Shown here: positions 34,808 to 46,099 of the stretch, one piece after another
How the letters are laid out: every line of letters starts with the position of its first letter
Position numbering within the stretch: the stretch's first letter is position 1
Source: Pseudomonas denitrificans (nom. rej.)
GTDB lineage: Bacteria > Pseudomonadota > Gammaproteobacteria > Pseudomonadales > Pseudomonadaceae
Direction: 5' to 3'
Assembly: GCF_008807415.1 (NCBI RefSeq)
Contig: NZ_CP043626.1
Location: 5,184,501 to 5,248,500, forward strand
Length of the DNA: 64,000 bases
Program-made: the position numbers and the translations under genes
The notes under the pieces: generated by a model
The model's database searches: none
What the model saw: only the letters and a program-made list of their open reading frames with translations
Told to the model about the DNA's origin: nothing

Positions 34808-36418
34808 CTACTGGGCGCAGGCGTGTTTCAGCTCGATCAGGGTGACGCCCGGATGGGCGAAGCCGGTGCGCAGGTCGCGCTCCAGTTCGTCCAGGCTCTG
34901 CGGCTGGCGCATCTCGCAACCGTAGGCGCGGCCGAGCAGGGCGAAGTCCGGGTTGCGTGGCAGGACGCCGATGGGCTCGATGTCCAGGCCGATCATGTCG
35001 TCGCGGATCTGCCCCAGCGCATCGTTGTTCCACAGCAGCACCACCAGCGGGCTGTCCAGCTCCTCGGTGGCGGTGGCCAGTTCCTGCGCGGTGTAGAGGA
35101 AGCCGCCGTCGCCGACCAGCACCAGGCCGGGACGCTCAGGCGCGCCGAACTTGGCGCCGATACCGGCAGGCACGCCGTAGCCGAGGGTGCCGTAGCCGGT
35201 GGGGTGCAGCCAGCCGCGCGGTGCCTTGCTCGGGTAGAGGTAGTTGGCGGTGTAGGCCAGCTGGGTCATGTCGCTGGCGATGAAGGCGTTGTCCGGCAGG
35301 ACCTTGGCGATGCGTTCCAGGATCGACTTGTGGATAAGTTGCAGCGGCGCGTGGCCGCCGTCGATCTGCGCACGCAGTTCGGCGATGCGCGACTGCGCTT
35401 TCGCCGCATCCCGGCTCGCGCTCGGCAGCGCGGCGAGCAGCGCCTCGGCGGTGGCCTTCGAATCGCCCAGCAGCGCCACAGCGCTCGGGTAGAAGTCGTT
35501 GAACTTGCGCGAATCGACGTCGACGCGGATCACCTCGCCGGTGACCGGCAGGCGGTCGCGCCAGAAGTCGGTGTCGGCCATTTCGGTGCCGATGGCCAGG
35601 ACCACGTCGGCCTCGGCGATCATGTCCCAACCGGCCTGGGTGCACAGGGTCGCACCCGCGGCGAGCGGCGCTTCCGGTGCCAGCAGGCCCTTGCCGGCGA
35701 CGCTGGTGAACAGCGGCGCGGCCAGGCGCTCGCTGAGCGCGGCCAGGGCATCGGCGGCATGCAGCGCACCGCCGCCGGCGATGATCATCGGGCGCTTTGC
35801 AGCCTGGAGCTTATCCACAGCCTGCTTGAGCGCTTCGCTGCTGGGCTGGCCACGGCCGGCGCGGCGCACCACTTCGTGGGTCCAGTCGCGGGCGACCGGG
35901 TTGGCCAGCACATCCAGCGGCACGGAGATGTGCACCGGGCGCGGACGCTCGCTGTCGAACACGGCGTAGGCGCGGGCGATCAGCTCGGGCAGGTCTTCGG
36001 CGCTCAGGGCGACGGCGGAAAAAGCGGTGATCGGCGCGGTCATGGCGCGCTGGTCCTGGGTCTCGTGCAGGCAGCCCCAGCCCTTGCCCAGGCTGGCGGT
36101 GTGGTTGACGCTGGAAATCACCAGCATCGGGATCGAGTCGGCGTAGGCCTGGCCGATGGCGGTGGCGGCGTTGGTCACCCCCGGGCCGGTGATGATGAAG
36201 GCCACACCCGGCTTTCCGCTGACGCGCGCATAGCCGTCGGCCATGAAGCCGGCGCCCTGTTCATGGCGGGTCAGCACATGACGGATGCCGCTGCCGGGCA
36301 GGCCACGGTACAGCTCCAGAGTGTGCACACCGGGAATGCCGAACACGGTGTCGACGCCGTAGTTGGCCAGCAGGCGTACCAGGGCCTGGCCGCCGGTGAG
36401 GGTCTTGTCGTTTTGCAT
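34808..36418 (-). CDS. aruI: 2-ketoarginine decarboxylase AruI (thiamine diphosphate enzyme)
   Basis: 536 aa with the three-domain ThDP fold. Catalytic Glu in LTRHEQGAGFMADGYAR, central domain around RPMIIAGGGALHAADAL, and the ThDP/Mg motif GDGGFLYT ending in LLWNND. It decarboxylates 5-guanidino-2-oxopentanoate to 4-guanidinobutyraldehyde and CO2. The start at 36418 (MQNDKTL) has GGGAGA about 8 bases upstream; an in-frame start at 36487 gives 559 aa, the length I recall for PAO1 AruI, so either is possible. Followed by aruH. Confidence 0.9.
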   Translation of the reverse strand: MQNDKTLTGGQALVRLLANYGVDTVFGIPGVHTLELYRGLPGSGIRHVLTRHEQGAGFMADGYARVSGKPGVAFIITGPGVTNAATAIGQAYADSIPMLVISSVNHTASLGKGWGCLHETQDQRAMTAPITAFSAVALSAEDLPELIARAYAVFDSERPRPVHISVPLDVLANPVARDWTHEVVRRAGRGQPSSEALKQAVDKLQAAKRPMIIAGGGALHAADALAALSERLAAPLFTSVAGKGLLAPEAPLAAGATLCTQAGWDMIAEADVVLAIGTEMADTDFWRDRLPVTGEVIRVDVDSRKFNDFYPSAVALLGDSKATAEALLAALPSASRDAAKAQSRIAELRAQIDGGHAPLQLIHKSILERIAKVLPDNAFIASDMTQLAYTANYLYPSKAPRGWLHPTGYGTLGYGVPAGIGAKFGAPERPGLVLVGDGGFLYTAQELATATEELDSPLVVLLWNNDALGQIRDDMIGLDIEPIGVLPRNPDFALLGRAYGCEMRQPQSLDELERDLRTGFAHPGVTLIELKHACAQ

Positions 36419-36441
36419 GAACGATCTCCCGAACTGTTCTT

Positions 36442-36547
36442 CGGCGGATAACCGCAAGCGGTTACTCGCCCTACTCGTTGGGGCCAACGCCGAGTGTCCG
36501 GCGTGCGCCGCTTTTGCTCCTTCTCCCGCAAGCGGGAGAGGGAGCGT
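36442..36547. repeat. REP-like half elements of families B and D upstream of aruI
   Basis: 36442-36474 reads CGGCGGATAACCGCAAGCGG then TTACTCGCCCTAC (family B half). 36516-36547 holds CTTCTCCCGCAAGCGGGAGA (family D-like hairpin). Both lie in the 159-bp gap between the acyl-CoA synthetase and aruI, where any separate aruI promoter must also lie. Confidence 0.6.
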
Positions 36548-36577
36548 TCGTGTTCTTCCTTCAGGTCCTGCTGCCGA

Positions 36578-38665
36578 TCACTCAGCGGTGCGGATCAGCG
36601 CATCCACCGCCACGGCGCCATCGGCGTCCGCCAGCAGCGGGTTCACGTCCAGTTCCAGCAGGTTGTCCACGTGCTCGCAGGCGTAGTCGGCAACGGCGCG
36701 TATGGCCTCCACCAGCGCCTCCAGGTTCACCGCCGGGCGACCGCGGAAGCCGGTGAGCAGCGGCGCGCTGCGCAGGCCCAGCAGGGCGTCGCGGATCGCC
36801 GCGTCGGTGGTCGGCAGCAGCAGGCTGCGGCTGTCCTTGAGCAGCTCGACGAGGATGCCGCCGGCACCCAGCACCAGCGCCAGGCCGAAGCCGTTCTCGC
36901 GCTTGATGCCGACGATCAGCTCGGCCAGTGGCGGATTGGCCATGCGCTCCAGCAGCACCTGGTCGAAGGGCACGCCGGGGGCGTGGCGGGCGATGTTCTC
37001 GCGCATGTCGAACAGCGCGGCTTCCAGCGCCGCCTCGTTGCGCAGGTTGAGTGCCACGCCGCCGGCCTCGGTCTTGTGCGGCAGCTGCGCGCTGACCACT
37101 TTCAAGGCCAGCGGGAAGCCGACATCGGCGGCCGCTTCGCGGGCCTGGGTCGGCGTGCTCAGGGCGGCGCGCGGCAGCGGCAGGCCGAAGGGTTTCAGCG
37201 CCTGCTTGGATTGCCACTCGTCCAGCAACCGGCCTTCGCTGTCCAGCGCCTGCGGGCAGAGCGGTACCAGCGCGGCTTCGCCACGGGCCAGCAGCGCTTC
37301 GCGGCGCTGCCGGTAGTGAGCGATGCGACCCCAGGCGGCGAGGCCGTCTTCCACGCCTTGCAGCGCGGCGACGCCGTGGGAGTGCAGCAGTTCGCGGGCA
37401 TGTCTGGGCAGCAGCTCGGGCAGCGCGGAGGCGATGAAGCCGACCTTGTCGTGGCGCTTCAATGCCGCGCAGTACAGCTCCAGCAGCAGGTCACACTGCG
37501 GGCGCTCGCCGGTATCCTCGCCGGGGTAGTCCAGCACCAACAGGGCGGCATCGGCCGGGGTCTGCAGGGCGCTGTCGAGCATACGGTCGAGCGCCGGGCC
37601 ATCGCCCCAGATGGCGGTGGTGAAGTCCAGCGGGTTGGCGATGTTGGCGTAGTCAGGCAGTACCTGGGCCAGTTCGGCGCGCTGCGCGTCGACCAGCTTG
37701 GGCAGGCTCAGGCCGTTGCGCTCGGCGTAGTCGGCGATCAGCCCGGCATCACCACCGGAGCAGGCCAGCGCGGCGAGGCTGGGGCCCGCCGGCAGGTTGC
37801 CGCAGGCGGCCGCCTTGAGGGTTTCGATGAAGCTCACCGGGCCGCTGACGCGGATCACCCCGAGGCGGTCGAACAGCGCGTCGTACAGCGCGTCGGAGCC
37901 GGCCAGGGAGCTGGTGTGGCTGAGCGCGAGTTCGGCGCCGATCTCGGAAACGCCGGTCTTCAGGGCGATCACCGGGATGCCTTTCTGCAGCGCCTTGAAG
38001 GCCGCGCGGGCAAAGCCGGGGACGTTCTTCAAGCCTTCCAGGTGCAGGCCGATGGCGGTGACGCGCGGCTCGTCGAGCAGCACGTCCATCAGTTCGGCCA
38101 CGCCCAGTTGCGCCTGGTTGCCCACCGAGGCCATGTAGGCGATGGGCAGCGAGCGGTCGCTCATGGACAGGTTGTAGGCGAAGTTGCCGCTCTGGGTCAG
38201 CACCGCCACGCCCTTCTCCACCAGGTGTCCGCCATGGGCCACCGGCCACAGCGCGGAGCCGTGCAGGTAGTCGAGCAGGCCGTAGCAGTTGGGGCCGAGC
38301 AGAGCCATGTCGCCGGCGCTGGCGAGCAGGCGGCGCTGCAGGGCTTCGCCCTCGGCGCCGGTCTCGGCGAAGCCGGACGCGTAGCAGATGGCGCCGCCGG
38401 CGTCCCTGGCAGCCAGTTCGGCGACGGCCTGCAGGGTCAGGTCACGGTTGGTGGCGACGAACACTGCATCCGGCCCTTCGGGCAGCTCGGCAATACTGCG
38501 TACGCAGGGCACGCCTTCGAGTTCGTCGTATTGCGGGTTGACCAGCCACATCTGGCCGGCGAAGCCGCCTTCAGCGCAGCGCTTGAGCGCGCGCGCCATG
38601 CTGCGTCCGCCAATGAAGGCCAGGTGCCGGGGCGCCAGCAGGCGCTGGAGGTTTTCGCGTTTCAT
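36578..38665 (-). CDS. Acyl-CoA synthetase, ADP/NDP-forming (fused alpha-beta)
   Basis: 695 aa. N-terminal CoA-binding Rossmann domain (HLAFIGGRSMARALKRC), succinyl-CoA-ligase-like domains with the phospho-His in LSHTSSLAGSDALYDALF, and a C-terminal ATP-grasp domain (PLALKVVSAQLPHKTEAGGV, NGFGLALVLGAGGILVEL, ELDVNPLLA). Ligates a carboxylic acid to CoA with ATP. It stands 10 bp after the acyl-CoA dehydrogenase and before aruI, so the acid may be 4-guanidinobutyrate or a related arginine product (inference). Confidence 0.88.
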   Translation of the reverse strand: MKRENLQRLLAPRHLAFIGGRSMARALKRCAEGGFAGQMWLVNPQYDELEGVPCVRSIAELPEGPDAVFVATNRDLTLQAVAELAARDAGGAICYASGFAETGAEGEALQRRLLASAGDMALLGPNCYGLLDYLHGSALWPVAHGGHLVEKGVAVLTQSGNFAYNLSMSDRSLPIAYMASVGNQAQLGVAELMDVLLDEPRVTAIGLHLEGLKNVPGFARAAFKALQKGIPVIALKTGVSEIGAELALSHTSSLAGSDALYDALFDRLGVIRVSGPVSFIETLKAAACGNLPAGPSLAALACSGGDAGLIADYAERNGLSLPKLVDAQRAELAQVLPDYANIANPLDFTTAIWGDGPALDRMLDSALQTPADAALLVLDYPGEDTGERPQCDLLLELYCAALKRHDKVGFIASALPELLPRHARELLHSHGVAALQGVEDGLAAWGRIAHYRQRREALLARGEAALVPLCPQALDSEGRLLDEWQSKQALKPFGLPLPRAALSTPTQAREAAADVGFPLALKVVSAQLPHKTEAGGVALNLRNEAALEAALFDMRENIARHAPGVPFDQVLLERMANPPLAELIVGIKRENGFGLALVLGAGGILVELLKDSRSLLLPTTDAAIRDALLGLRSAPLLTGFRGRPAVNLEALVEAIRAVADYACEHVDNLLELDVNPLLADADGAVAVDALIRTAE

Positions 38666-38675
38666 CGCACGGGCC

Positions 38676-39836
38676 TCAACGCAGCAGCGGACGCAGCAGT
38701 TCGCGGGAAATGATGTGGCGCTGGATTTCCGAGGTGCCTTCCCAGATGCGCTCGATGCGCGCATTGCGCCAGATGCGTTCCACCGGACCTTCGTCCATCA
38801 GGCCCATGCCGCCAAAGATCTGCACGGTCTCGTCGGCGACCTTGCCCAGCACCTCGCTGGCGAACAGCTTGGCCATGCCGGCCTCGCCGTCGGTCATGCT
38901 GCCGCGGTCCATCTTCCAGGCGGTGTGCAGGGTCATCAGCTCGGCGGCGCGAATCTGCGTGGCCATGTCGGCGAGCTTGAAGGAGATGCCCTGGTAGCTG
39001 CCGATGGCGGCGCCGAACTGCTTGCGGTCGGCCGACCACTGCAGCGCCAGGTCCAGCGCGCGCTGGGCCTGGCCGACGCAGTTGGCGGCGACCATCACGC
39101 GGCCGGCGGTGAGCCAGGCGTTGGCCACTTCCCAGCCCTTGTCGACTTCGCCGAGGACCTTGGAAGCCGGCACGCGGCAGTCGTCGAAGAAAATCTCGTA
39201 GGTGTGGTAACCCTTGTTGCTCACGCATTTCGGGCCACGGCGCACGGTCATGCCGGCGGTGCCCTTGTCCACCAGGAAGGCGGTCACGGCGTTGCGCTTC
39301 TTGCCGTTGCGCTCGAAGGTGTCGGTGACCGCGAAGACGATGGCGAAGTCGGCGTGGCCGGCATGGCTGATGAAGTGCTTGGAGCCGTTGATCACGAAGT
39401 CCTCGCCATCACGCACGGCGCGGGTCTTGATCGAGTTGGCGTCGGAGCCGGCGCCCGGTTCAGTGAGGGCGAAGCAGTCGATCTTCTCGCCCTGTACCAC
39501 CGGCAGCAGGTAGTCCTGGATCTGCTCGCCCTTGCACGCCATGAGGATCTTCGAGGGCCGCGCGACGAACACGTGCAGCGCCCAGGACACCTTGGACAGC
39601 TCGCGCTCGACCAGCGCCTGGGACAGGTAGTCCAGGCCGCCACCGCCGACTTCCTCGGGCATGTTGAAGGCGTAGAAGCCTGCCGCCAGGGCCTTGCCGC
39701 GAATCTTCGCGGCCAGTTCCGGGGACACCGCGTCGGCGCGGTCCACTTCTTCCTCGTAGGGCAGCAGCTCTTTCTCGACGAAAGCCTTGACCGCCTCGAC
39801 GAGCATTTCCTGTTCCTGGGTCAGTTGGAAGTCCAT
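38676..39836 (-). CDS. Acyl-CoA dehydrogenase
   Basis: 386 aa FAD flavoprotein. Signatures: [72 protein letters not shown], and the C-terminal Glu in [15 protein letters not shown]. Introduces an alpha-beta double bond in an acyl-CoA and passes electrons to ETF. Start ATG at 39836; the GTG codon just before it is less likely. Between hydratase (17-bp gap) and synthetase (10-bp gap) genes in one operon. Confidence 0.92.
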   Translation of the reverse strand: MDFQLTQEQEMLVEAVKAFVEKELLPYEEEVDRADAVSPELAAKIRGKALAAGFYAFNMPEEVGGGGLDYLSQALVERELSKVSWALHVFVARPSKILMACKGEQIQDYLLPVVQGEKIDCFALTEPGAGSDANSIKTRAVRDGEDFVINGSKHFISHAGHADFAIVFAVTDTFERNGKKRNAVTAFLVDKGTAGMTVRRGPKCVSNKGYHTYEIFFDDCRVPASKVLGEVDKGWEVANAWLTAGRVMVAANCVGQAQRALDLALQWSADRKQFGAAIGSYQGISFKLADMATQIRAAELMTLHTAWKMDRGSMTDGEAGMAKLFASEVLGKVADETVQIFGGMGLMDEGPVERIWRNARIERIWEGTSEIQRHIISRELLRPLLR

Positions 39837-39853
39837 CACATCACCTGCAGCCG

Positions 39854-40642
39854 TCAGCGGCCTTTGAATTGGGGGGAGCGTTTCTCGGCCACGGCGCGCA
39901 GCGCCTCGGCGGCATCTTCACTGCGGCCGCAGAGCAGCCCGGCGGCCTGTTCGGCCTCCAGTTGCTGGGCCAGGGTGCGGGCGGCACCGTCGCGCATCAG
40001 GCGCTTGGTCTGGGCGAAGGCGAAGGTCGGGCCGGCAGCCAGACGCGCGGCGAACTCGCCGACCTGGGCCTGCAGCTGATCGTCGGCGACCACTTCGCCG
40101 ACCAGCCCGGCCTGCAGCGCGCGCTCGGCGTTCCACAGTTCGTCGAGGAACAGCAGGCGCTTGGCTGCTTCGCTGCCGATCAGGCGCGGCAGGTGCCAGC
40201 TGGCGCCGGCGTCCGGGCAGTAGGCCATGCCGGTGTAGCCGGCCTTGAAGCGCGCGGAGGCGCCGGCGATGCGGAAGTCGCAGCACAGGGTCAGGTCCAT
40301 CCCGGCGCCGACGGCGGTGCCGTTGACGGCGGCGATGGTCGGCTTGTCCAGGCCGTGCAGGCGGCGCATCAGGGCGTGCGCGGTTTCGGTCCAGCCGTAG
40401 GTTTCCAGTTCGCCACGGGCTTCGGCCTCGGCCCATTCGGCGAGATCGGCGCCGGCGCAGAAGCTGCGGCCTTCGCCACTGAGCACGATGACGCGCACGG
40501 CCTCGTCGACTTCATAGGCGTCGAGCAGGGCCAGCAGGTTCTTGAGCGTGGGGACGTCGAGCGCGTTGCGCTGCTCGGGGCGGTTCAGGGTGATCCAGGC
40601 GATACCGTCCTGGACCCGGCTGAGCGGGGATGGCTGAGTCAT
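39854..40642 (-). CDS. Enoyl-CoA hydratase/isomerase (crotonase family)
   Basis: 262 aa. NRPEQRNALDVPTLKNLL, oxyanion hole 1 in GRSFCAGADLAEWA, oxyanion hole 2 in AVNGTAVGAGMDLTLCCDFRIA, then YCPDAGASWHLPRLIG, where the usual second catalytic Glu is not obvious. Hydrates a 2-enoyl-CoA or acts on a related CoA ester. First gene of the CoA/arginine operon. Start at 40642 (MTQPSPLS). Two TetR-type operator candidates lie upstream at 40696-40715 and 40832-40846. Confidence 0.9.
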   Translation of the reverse strand: MTQPSPLSRVQDGIAWITLNRPEQRNALDVPTLKNLLALLDAYEVDEAVRVIVLSGEGRSFCAGADLAEWAEAEARGELETYGWTETAHALMRRLHGLDKPTIAAVNGTAVGAGMDLTLCCDFRIAGASARFKAGYTGMAYCPDAGASWHLPRLIGSEAAKRLLFLDELWNAERALQAGLVGEVVADDQLQAQVGEFAARLAAGPTFAFAQTKRLMRDGAARTLAQQLEAEQAAGLLCGRSEDAAEALRAVAEKRSPQFKGR

Positions 40643-40695
40643 GCTGCCCTCGTTCTTGTAGTCGTTTGCTGAGGCGGATGAAGCGTTGGAGCCAA

Positions 40696-40715
40696 TACTA
40701 AACAAGTGTTCAGTA
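40696..40715. promoter_or_regulatory. TetR-type operator candidate before the enoyl-CoA hydratase operon
   Basis: TACTAAACAAGTGTTCAGTA, arms TACTAAACA / TGTTCAGTA matching at 8 of 9 positions. Centre about 63 bp upstream of the hydratase start. On the minus strand it contains CTGAAC-AC-TTGTT, the same core as the sites at 40832 and 47635. Confidence 0.65.
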
Positions 40716-40831
40716 AGACGGCAATCCACCCGAATGGGTGGCTTGTAACGCTCCGCCAATCGACGGGAAGGCCGCGCGGCGCGGGGGCTGAGGGGTTTTG
40801 CAGGGAAGTCGCGGCGGGTTTGTTACAACTT

Positions 40832-40846
40832 CGAACAATCGTTCAG
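40832..40846. promoter_or_regulatory. TetR operator candidate, identical 15-mer to the tetR promoter site
   Basis: CGAACAATCGTTCAG, the exact reverse complement of CTGAACGATTGTTCG at 47635-47649. Core GAACAATCGTTC is a near-perfect palindrome. About 190 bp upstream of the enoyl-CoA hydratase start. Confidence 0.65.
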
Positions 40847-40870
40847 CAAGAGATGGGGCTGGTGGAGTAC

Positions 40871-40966
40871 CTGTAGGACCGAGGGGGGCGCCTAGCCCTT
40901 GCTCGCGAAACGATCAGCCGGCGGCTCTGGAGCTGAACGGGTTCGCGAGCAAGCTCGCTCCTGCGA
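40871..40966. repeat. Long REP-like inverted element, family C copy 1
   Basis: TGTAGGACCGAGGGGGGCGC ... TTGCTCGCGAA, 30-bp middle, TTCGCGAGCAAGCTCGCTCC. The copy at 51611-51697 is the same element in reverse orientation. Lies in the 482-bp gap (40643-41124) that otherwise holds only operators, a family B element and a terminator. Confidence 0.75.
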
Positions 40967-41000
40967 AGAACCGCAAAGCCAAAGCAAAAGCCCCGCAGCT

Positions 41001-41075
41001 CGTAGGGCGCATAACCTGGGACAGGTTATCCGCCGGCCCTGCGGCGGATAACGCTGGCGCGTTATCCGCCCTACG
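41001..41075. repeat. REP-like element, family B copy 1
   Basis: 75 bp: outer arms CGTAGGGCG / CGCCCTACG and inner ACCTGGGACAGGTTATCCGC ... GCGGATAACGCTGGCGCGTT. Very similar to 43000-43075 and 63102-63174. Confidence 0.8.
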
Positions 41076-41082
41076 TAAAGCC

Positions 41083-41105
41083 AAAAGCCCCGCGCTGCGG
41101 GGCTT
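41083..41105 (-). terminator. Rho-independent terminator of the permease gene
   Basis: Minus strand: stem AAGCCCCGC / GCGGGGCTT, loop AGC, then TTTTGGCTTT; 20 bases after the permease stop. Confidence 0.85.
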
Positions 41106-41124
41106 CAGCCGAACGGGCGAAGCC

Positions 41125-42552
41125 TCAGCCGAGGCTCGGTACCGCCTCGTCGCTCAGCACCTGCCCGCGCTTGCGCTTGAGCAGGAAGTAAGCGAGGTAG
41201 CAGGCCGCCATGAAGCCGAAGCCCCAGTACAGCGACGGACGCTGGGTCGGGTCCATGGCGAGGAACACGAACAGCGAGCAGCAGATCGCAATGCACGCCA
41301 GCGGGATCAGCGGGAACAGCGGAGCGGCGTACTTCAGGTCGGCCACGGTGCCGCCCTTGGCCATGTGCTCGCGGCGGAAGCGGTACTGGGCGTAGGCGAT
41401 AACGATCCAGGTGACGGTGCCGGCCATCCCGCTCACCGCCATCAGCACCATGAACAGGGTATCGGCGGCGACCACGCTGGTGAGCAGCGAGAGCAGCGCA
41501 AACGCCAGGCTGATCAGCAGCGCATAGAGCGGCACGCCACGGGCACTGAGCCTGGACAGCTTGCGCGGCGCCATGCCGGTCTTGGACATGGCCCAGAGGA
41601 TGCGCGTGGAGGCGTACAGGCCGGAGTTACCCACCGACAGGATCGCGGTGAGGATCACGAAGTTCATGATGTCGGCGGCGTAGGGGATGCCGACCATGTC
41701 GAACACCTGCACGAAGGGGCTTTCCATCAGCCCGGCCTGCTTCCAGGGCACGATGCAGGAGAGCACGGCAATCGCCAGCACATAGAAGATCAGCACGCGG
41801 AACACCACGTTGCGCACGGCGCGCGGGATGCTCTTCTCCGGCTGGTCGGTCTCGCCGGCGGCGACGCCCATGATCTCGCAACCCTGGAAGGCGTAGACCA
41901 CCGTCATCATCACCGCGAACACGGCGGACAGGCCGTTGGGGAACAGGCCATCGCTGACCAGGTTGGACAGCCCCGGCGCGGCCGCGCCATCGTTCAGCGG
42001 GATGGCGCCGAAGATCACCAGCAGGCCGACCACGATGAAGCCGAGGATGGCTGCGACCTTGATCCCGGAGAACCAGTATTCGGCCTCGCCGAAGGCGCGG
42101 GTGGCCAGGGCGTTGAGGGAGAACAGCACGACCACGAAGAAGCCCGACCAGAGCCAGATCGGCACCTCGGGGAACCAGCGGGTCATCAGCATGCCGGCGG
42201 CGGTGAATTCCAGGCCGACGGTGGAGGCCCAGCTCATCCAGTAGACCCAGCCGATCATGAACCCGGTGGCCGGGCCGATGAAGCGTGTGGCGTGGGCCTG
42301 GAAGGAGCCGGAGACGGGCATCTGCACCGACAGCTCGCCCAGGCAGACCATCACCAGGTACATCAGCAGGCCCGCGACCAGGTAGGCGAGGATGGCGCCC
42401 ATCGGGCCGCCGGAACTGATGGTGACGCCCGAGCCCATGAACAGGCCGGTGCCGATGACGCCGCCCAGGGACAGCATGAAGATATGGCGGCTCTTCAGCG
42501 CGCGGGTGAGCTGGATCTTCTCGCCGCTACCGGCGTGATGGGTCTCAGACAT
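41125..42552 (-). CDS. Amino acid permease, APC superfamily (arginine/lysine/GABA type)
   Basis: 475 aa with 12 membrane helices and the AAT-family signature LSLGGVIGTGLFMGSG near residue 28; also MPVSGSFQAHATRFIGP and AFQGCEIMGVAAGETDQPE. Proton-coupled amino acid uptake across the inner membrane. It sits between the aruHI/CoA genes and aruS, the same place as PA4981 in PAO1 (recollection), so arginine or a product is the likely substrate. Single gene with its own terminator. Confidence 0.88.
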   Translation of the reverse strand: MSETHHAGSGEKIQLTRALKSRHIFMLSLGGVIGTGLFMGSGVTISSGGPMGAILAYLVAGLLMYLVMVCLGELSVQMPVSGSFQAHATRFIGPATGFMIGWVYWMSWASTVGLEFTAAGMLMTRWFPEVPIWLWSGFFVVVLFSLNALATRAFGEAEYWFSGIKVAAILGFIVVGLLVIFGAIPLNDGAAAPGLSNLVSDGLFPNGLSAVFAVMMTVVYAFQGCEIMGVAAGETDQPEKSIPRAVRNVVFRVLIFYVLAIAVLSCIVPWKQAGLMESPFVQVFDMVGIPYAADIMNFVILTAILSVGNSGLYASTRILWAMSKTGMAPRKLSRLSARGVPLYALLISLAFALLSLLTSVVAADTLFMVLMAVSGMAGTVTWIVIAYAQYRFRREHMAKGGTVADLKYAAPLFPLIPLACIAICCSLFVFLAMDPTQRPSLYWGFGFMAACYLAYFLLKRKRGQVLSDEAVPSLG

Positions 42553-43070
42553 GGCGCACCTCCAGATAACGGCGGGCGCGGCTGAGCTGAACTCTACGTT
42601 GGATCATTATTGTTATCTCCAATCAATCAGAGGCCGTGGCTCGGGCACGGATGCCACCGGATTATTGGAAGGCGATGTAAGACGGGGTTGTTCGCCTGGA
42701 TCGAAGTTGTAGAAAGATGTAAGGATTTTGTGCAGGGCGCGTGGGCGGGGCCTCATGAGCGTTCCTACAGGGTTTGGCGCTCCCGGCGACTTCGGTGCCC
42801 AGGATCTCCCTCACCCTAACCCTGGCTGCGCGCCCCGCTCCGAAGGGAGAGGGGACTGTCCGAGCGAGCTTAAATAACGGCGCTCGCCGGCAGAACTCGT
42901 GACATCCCCCTACGCCGAACGGCCCCCTCTCCCCCTGGGAGAGGGTTGGGGTGAGGGCCGGCCTGCCACGCCAGAGCTGAACCTGACGCTCTTGAGTTCC
43001 GTAGGGCGCATAACGCGCCAGCGTTATCCGCCGCAGCCAACGGCGGATAACCTGTTCCAGGTCATGCGCC
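42553..43070. other. Intergenic region between permease and aruS
   Basis: 518 bp with no gene I can support. It holds the permease promoter region (AT-richer stretch near 42600-42640), two family D palindromes and a family B element that runs into the aruS stop codon. Confidence 0.7.
42807..42957. repeat. Composite REP-like element, family D (inverted pair)
   Basis: CCCTCACCCTAACCC at 42808 and its inverted partner near 42923-42957 (CCCCCTCTCCCCCTGGGAGA then GGGTTGGGGTGAGGG) flank about 110 bp. Same architecture as 52891-53029. Confidence 0.7.

Positions 43071-43075
<5 letters not shown>
43000..43075. repeat. REP-like element, family B copy 2 (contains the aruS stop codon)
   Basis: CGTAGGGCGCATAACGCGCC ... 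GTCATGCGCCCTACG. The last bases CTACG include the TAG stop of aruS on the minus strand (43071-43073), so the repeat supplies the end of the gene. Confidence 0.8.
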
Positions 43076-45310
<2,235 letters not shown>

Positions 45311-45314
<4 letters not shown>

Positions 45315-46096
45315 CGCGGCACCCCGTCGCCGGCGAGCATGGCGCGGTAGTCGTGCTCGCTCTGCTGCAGCCAGCGGGCGACGCTGCCGTCGTCCACGCG
45401 CTGCTTCAGCAGCGCGTCGATCTCGTCCATCCGCGCCGCCAGCGGCGAATGGCGGGAGACGGCGATGCGCAGGTAATCCACGGTCAGCGGCCGGGGCAGC
45501 GCGGCAATGTCCTGGCCGCCGGCCAACTGCTCGACGAACAGCGTGCCGGTGCGCCGCTCGTGGGCGATGAAGTCGATGCGCTGGCGGATCAGCTTGCCGA
45601 AGTTCTGCCGGCTGTCGGAGACCCATTCGACATTGCCGTGCTCGGCGACGAAACGGTCGAACTCCGGCCCGTAGCTTTCGCCGAACAGCAGCCCGCCACG
45701 GTAACTGGCGAGGTCGCCGAGCTGGTCGAATCGTACCGGTTTGCGGCGGTTGTAGAAGATCGCCACCTCCTCGCGCAGCACCGGCACGCGGGAGAACAGC
45801 AGGCCGTCGTCGCGTTGCGGCGTCTGGTAGGCGAGCACCACGTCGACGCGGCCTTCGGCGGCGTCCAGCAGGCAACGCTTCCAGTTGCCCAGCACCACGG
45901 TCTTCACCTCGTAGCCCAAGCCGCCAAGCACACTGCGCACGGTCTGCGGCGCCAGCCCGCGAACTTCATGGCCATCAGTCCAGGAAATGGGTGGGTAGAC
46001 GGGGTAGTCGCAGTAGCGGAGGGGTTGGGCGGCGTGGGCAACGCCACCCACCATCAGCAAGGGAAGCGCCAGGCACAGTAGGGCCAGCCAGCGCAT
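45311..46096 (-). CDS. Periplasmic solute-binding protein (SBP type 3), putative sensory partner of AruS
   Basis: 261 aa. Signal peptide [20 protein letters not shown] cleaved near AHA. The body has the amino-acid-binding-protein pattern [51 protein letters not shown]. No permease or ATPase gene accompanies it; it lies inside the aruR-aruS operon with a 3-bp gap to aruR and ATGA overlap with aruS. A role as a ligand receptor presented to the AruS sensor domain is therefore likely (inference). Confidence 0.8.
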
Positions 46097-46099
46097 GAC

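Noticed and set aside
40643..41124. Guanidine or ykkC-type riboswitch near the arginine/guanidino genes
   Set aside because: I looked in the leaders of the hydratase operon, aruI, the permease and the binding protein for the conserved loops and found none. The structures there are REP-like repeats.
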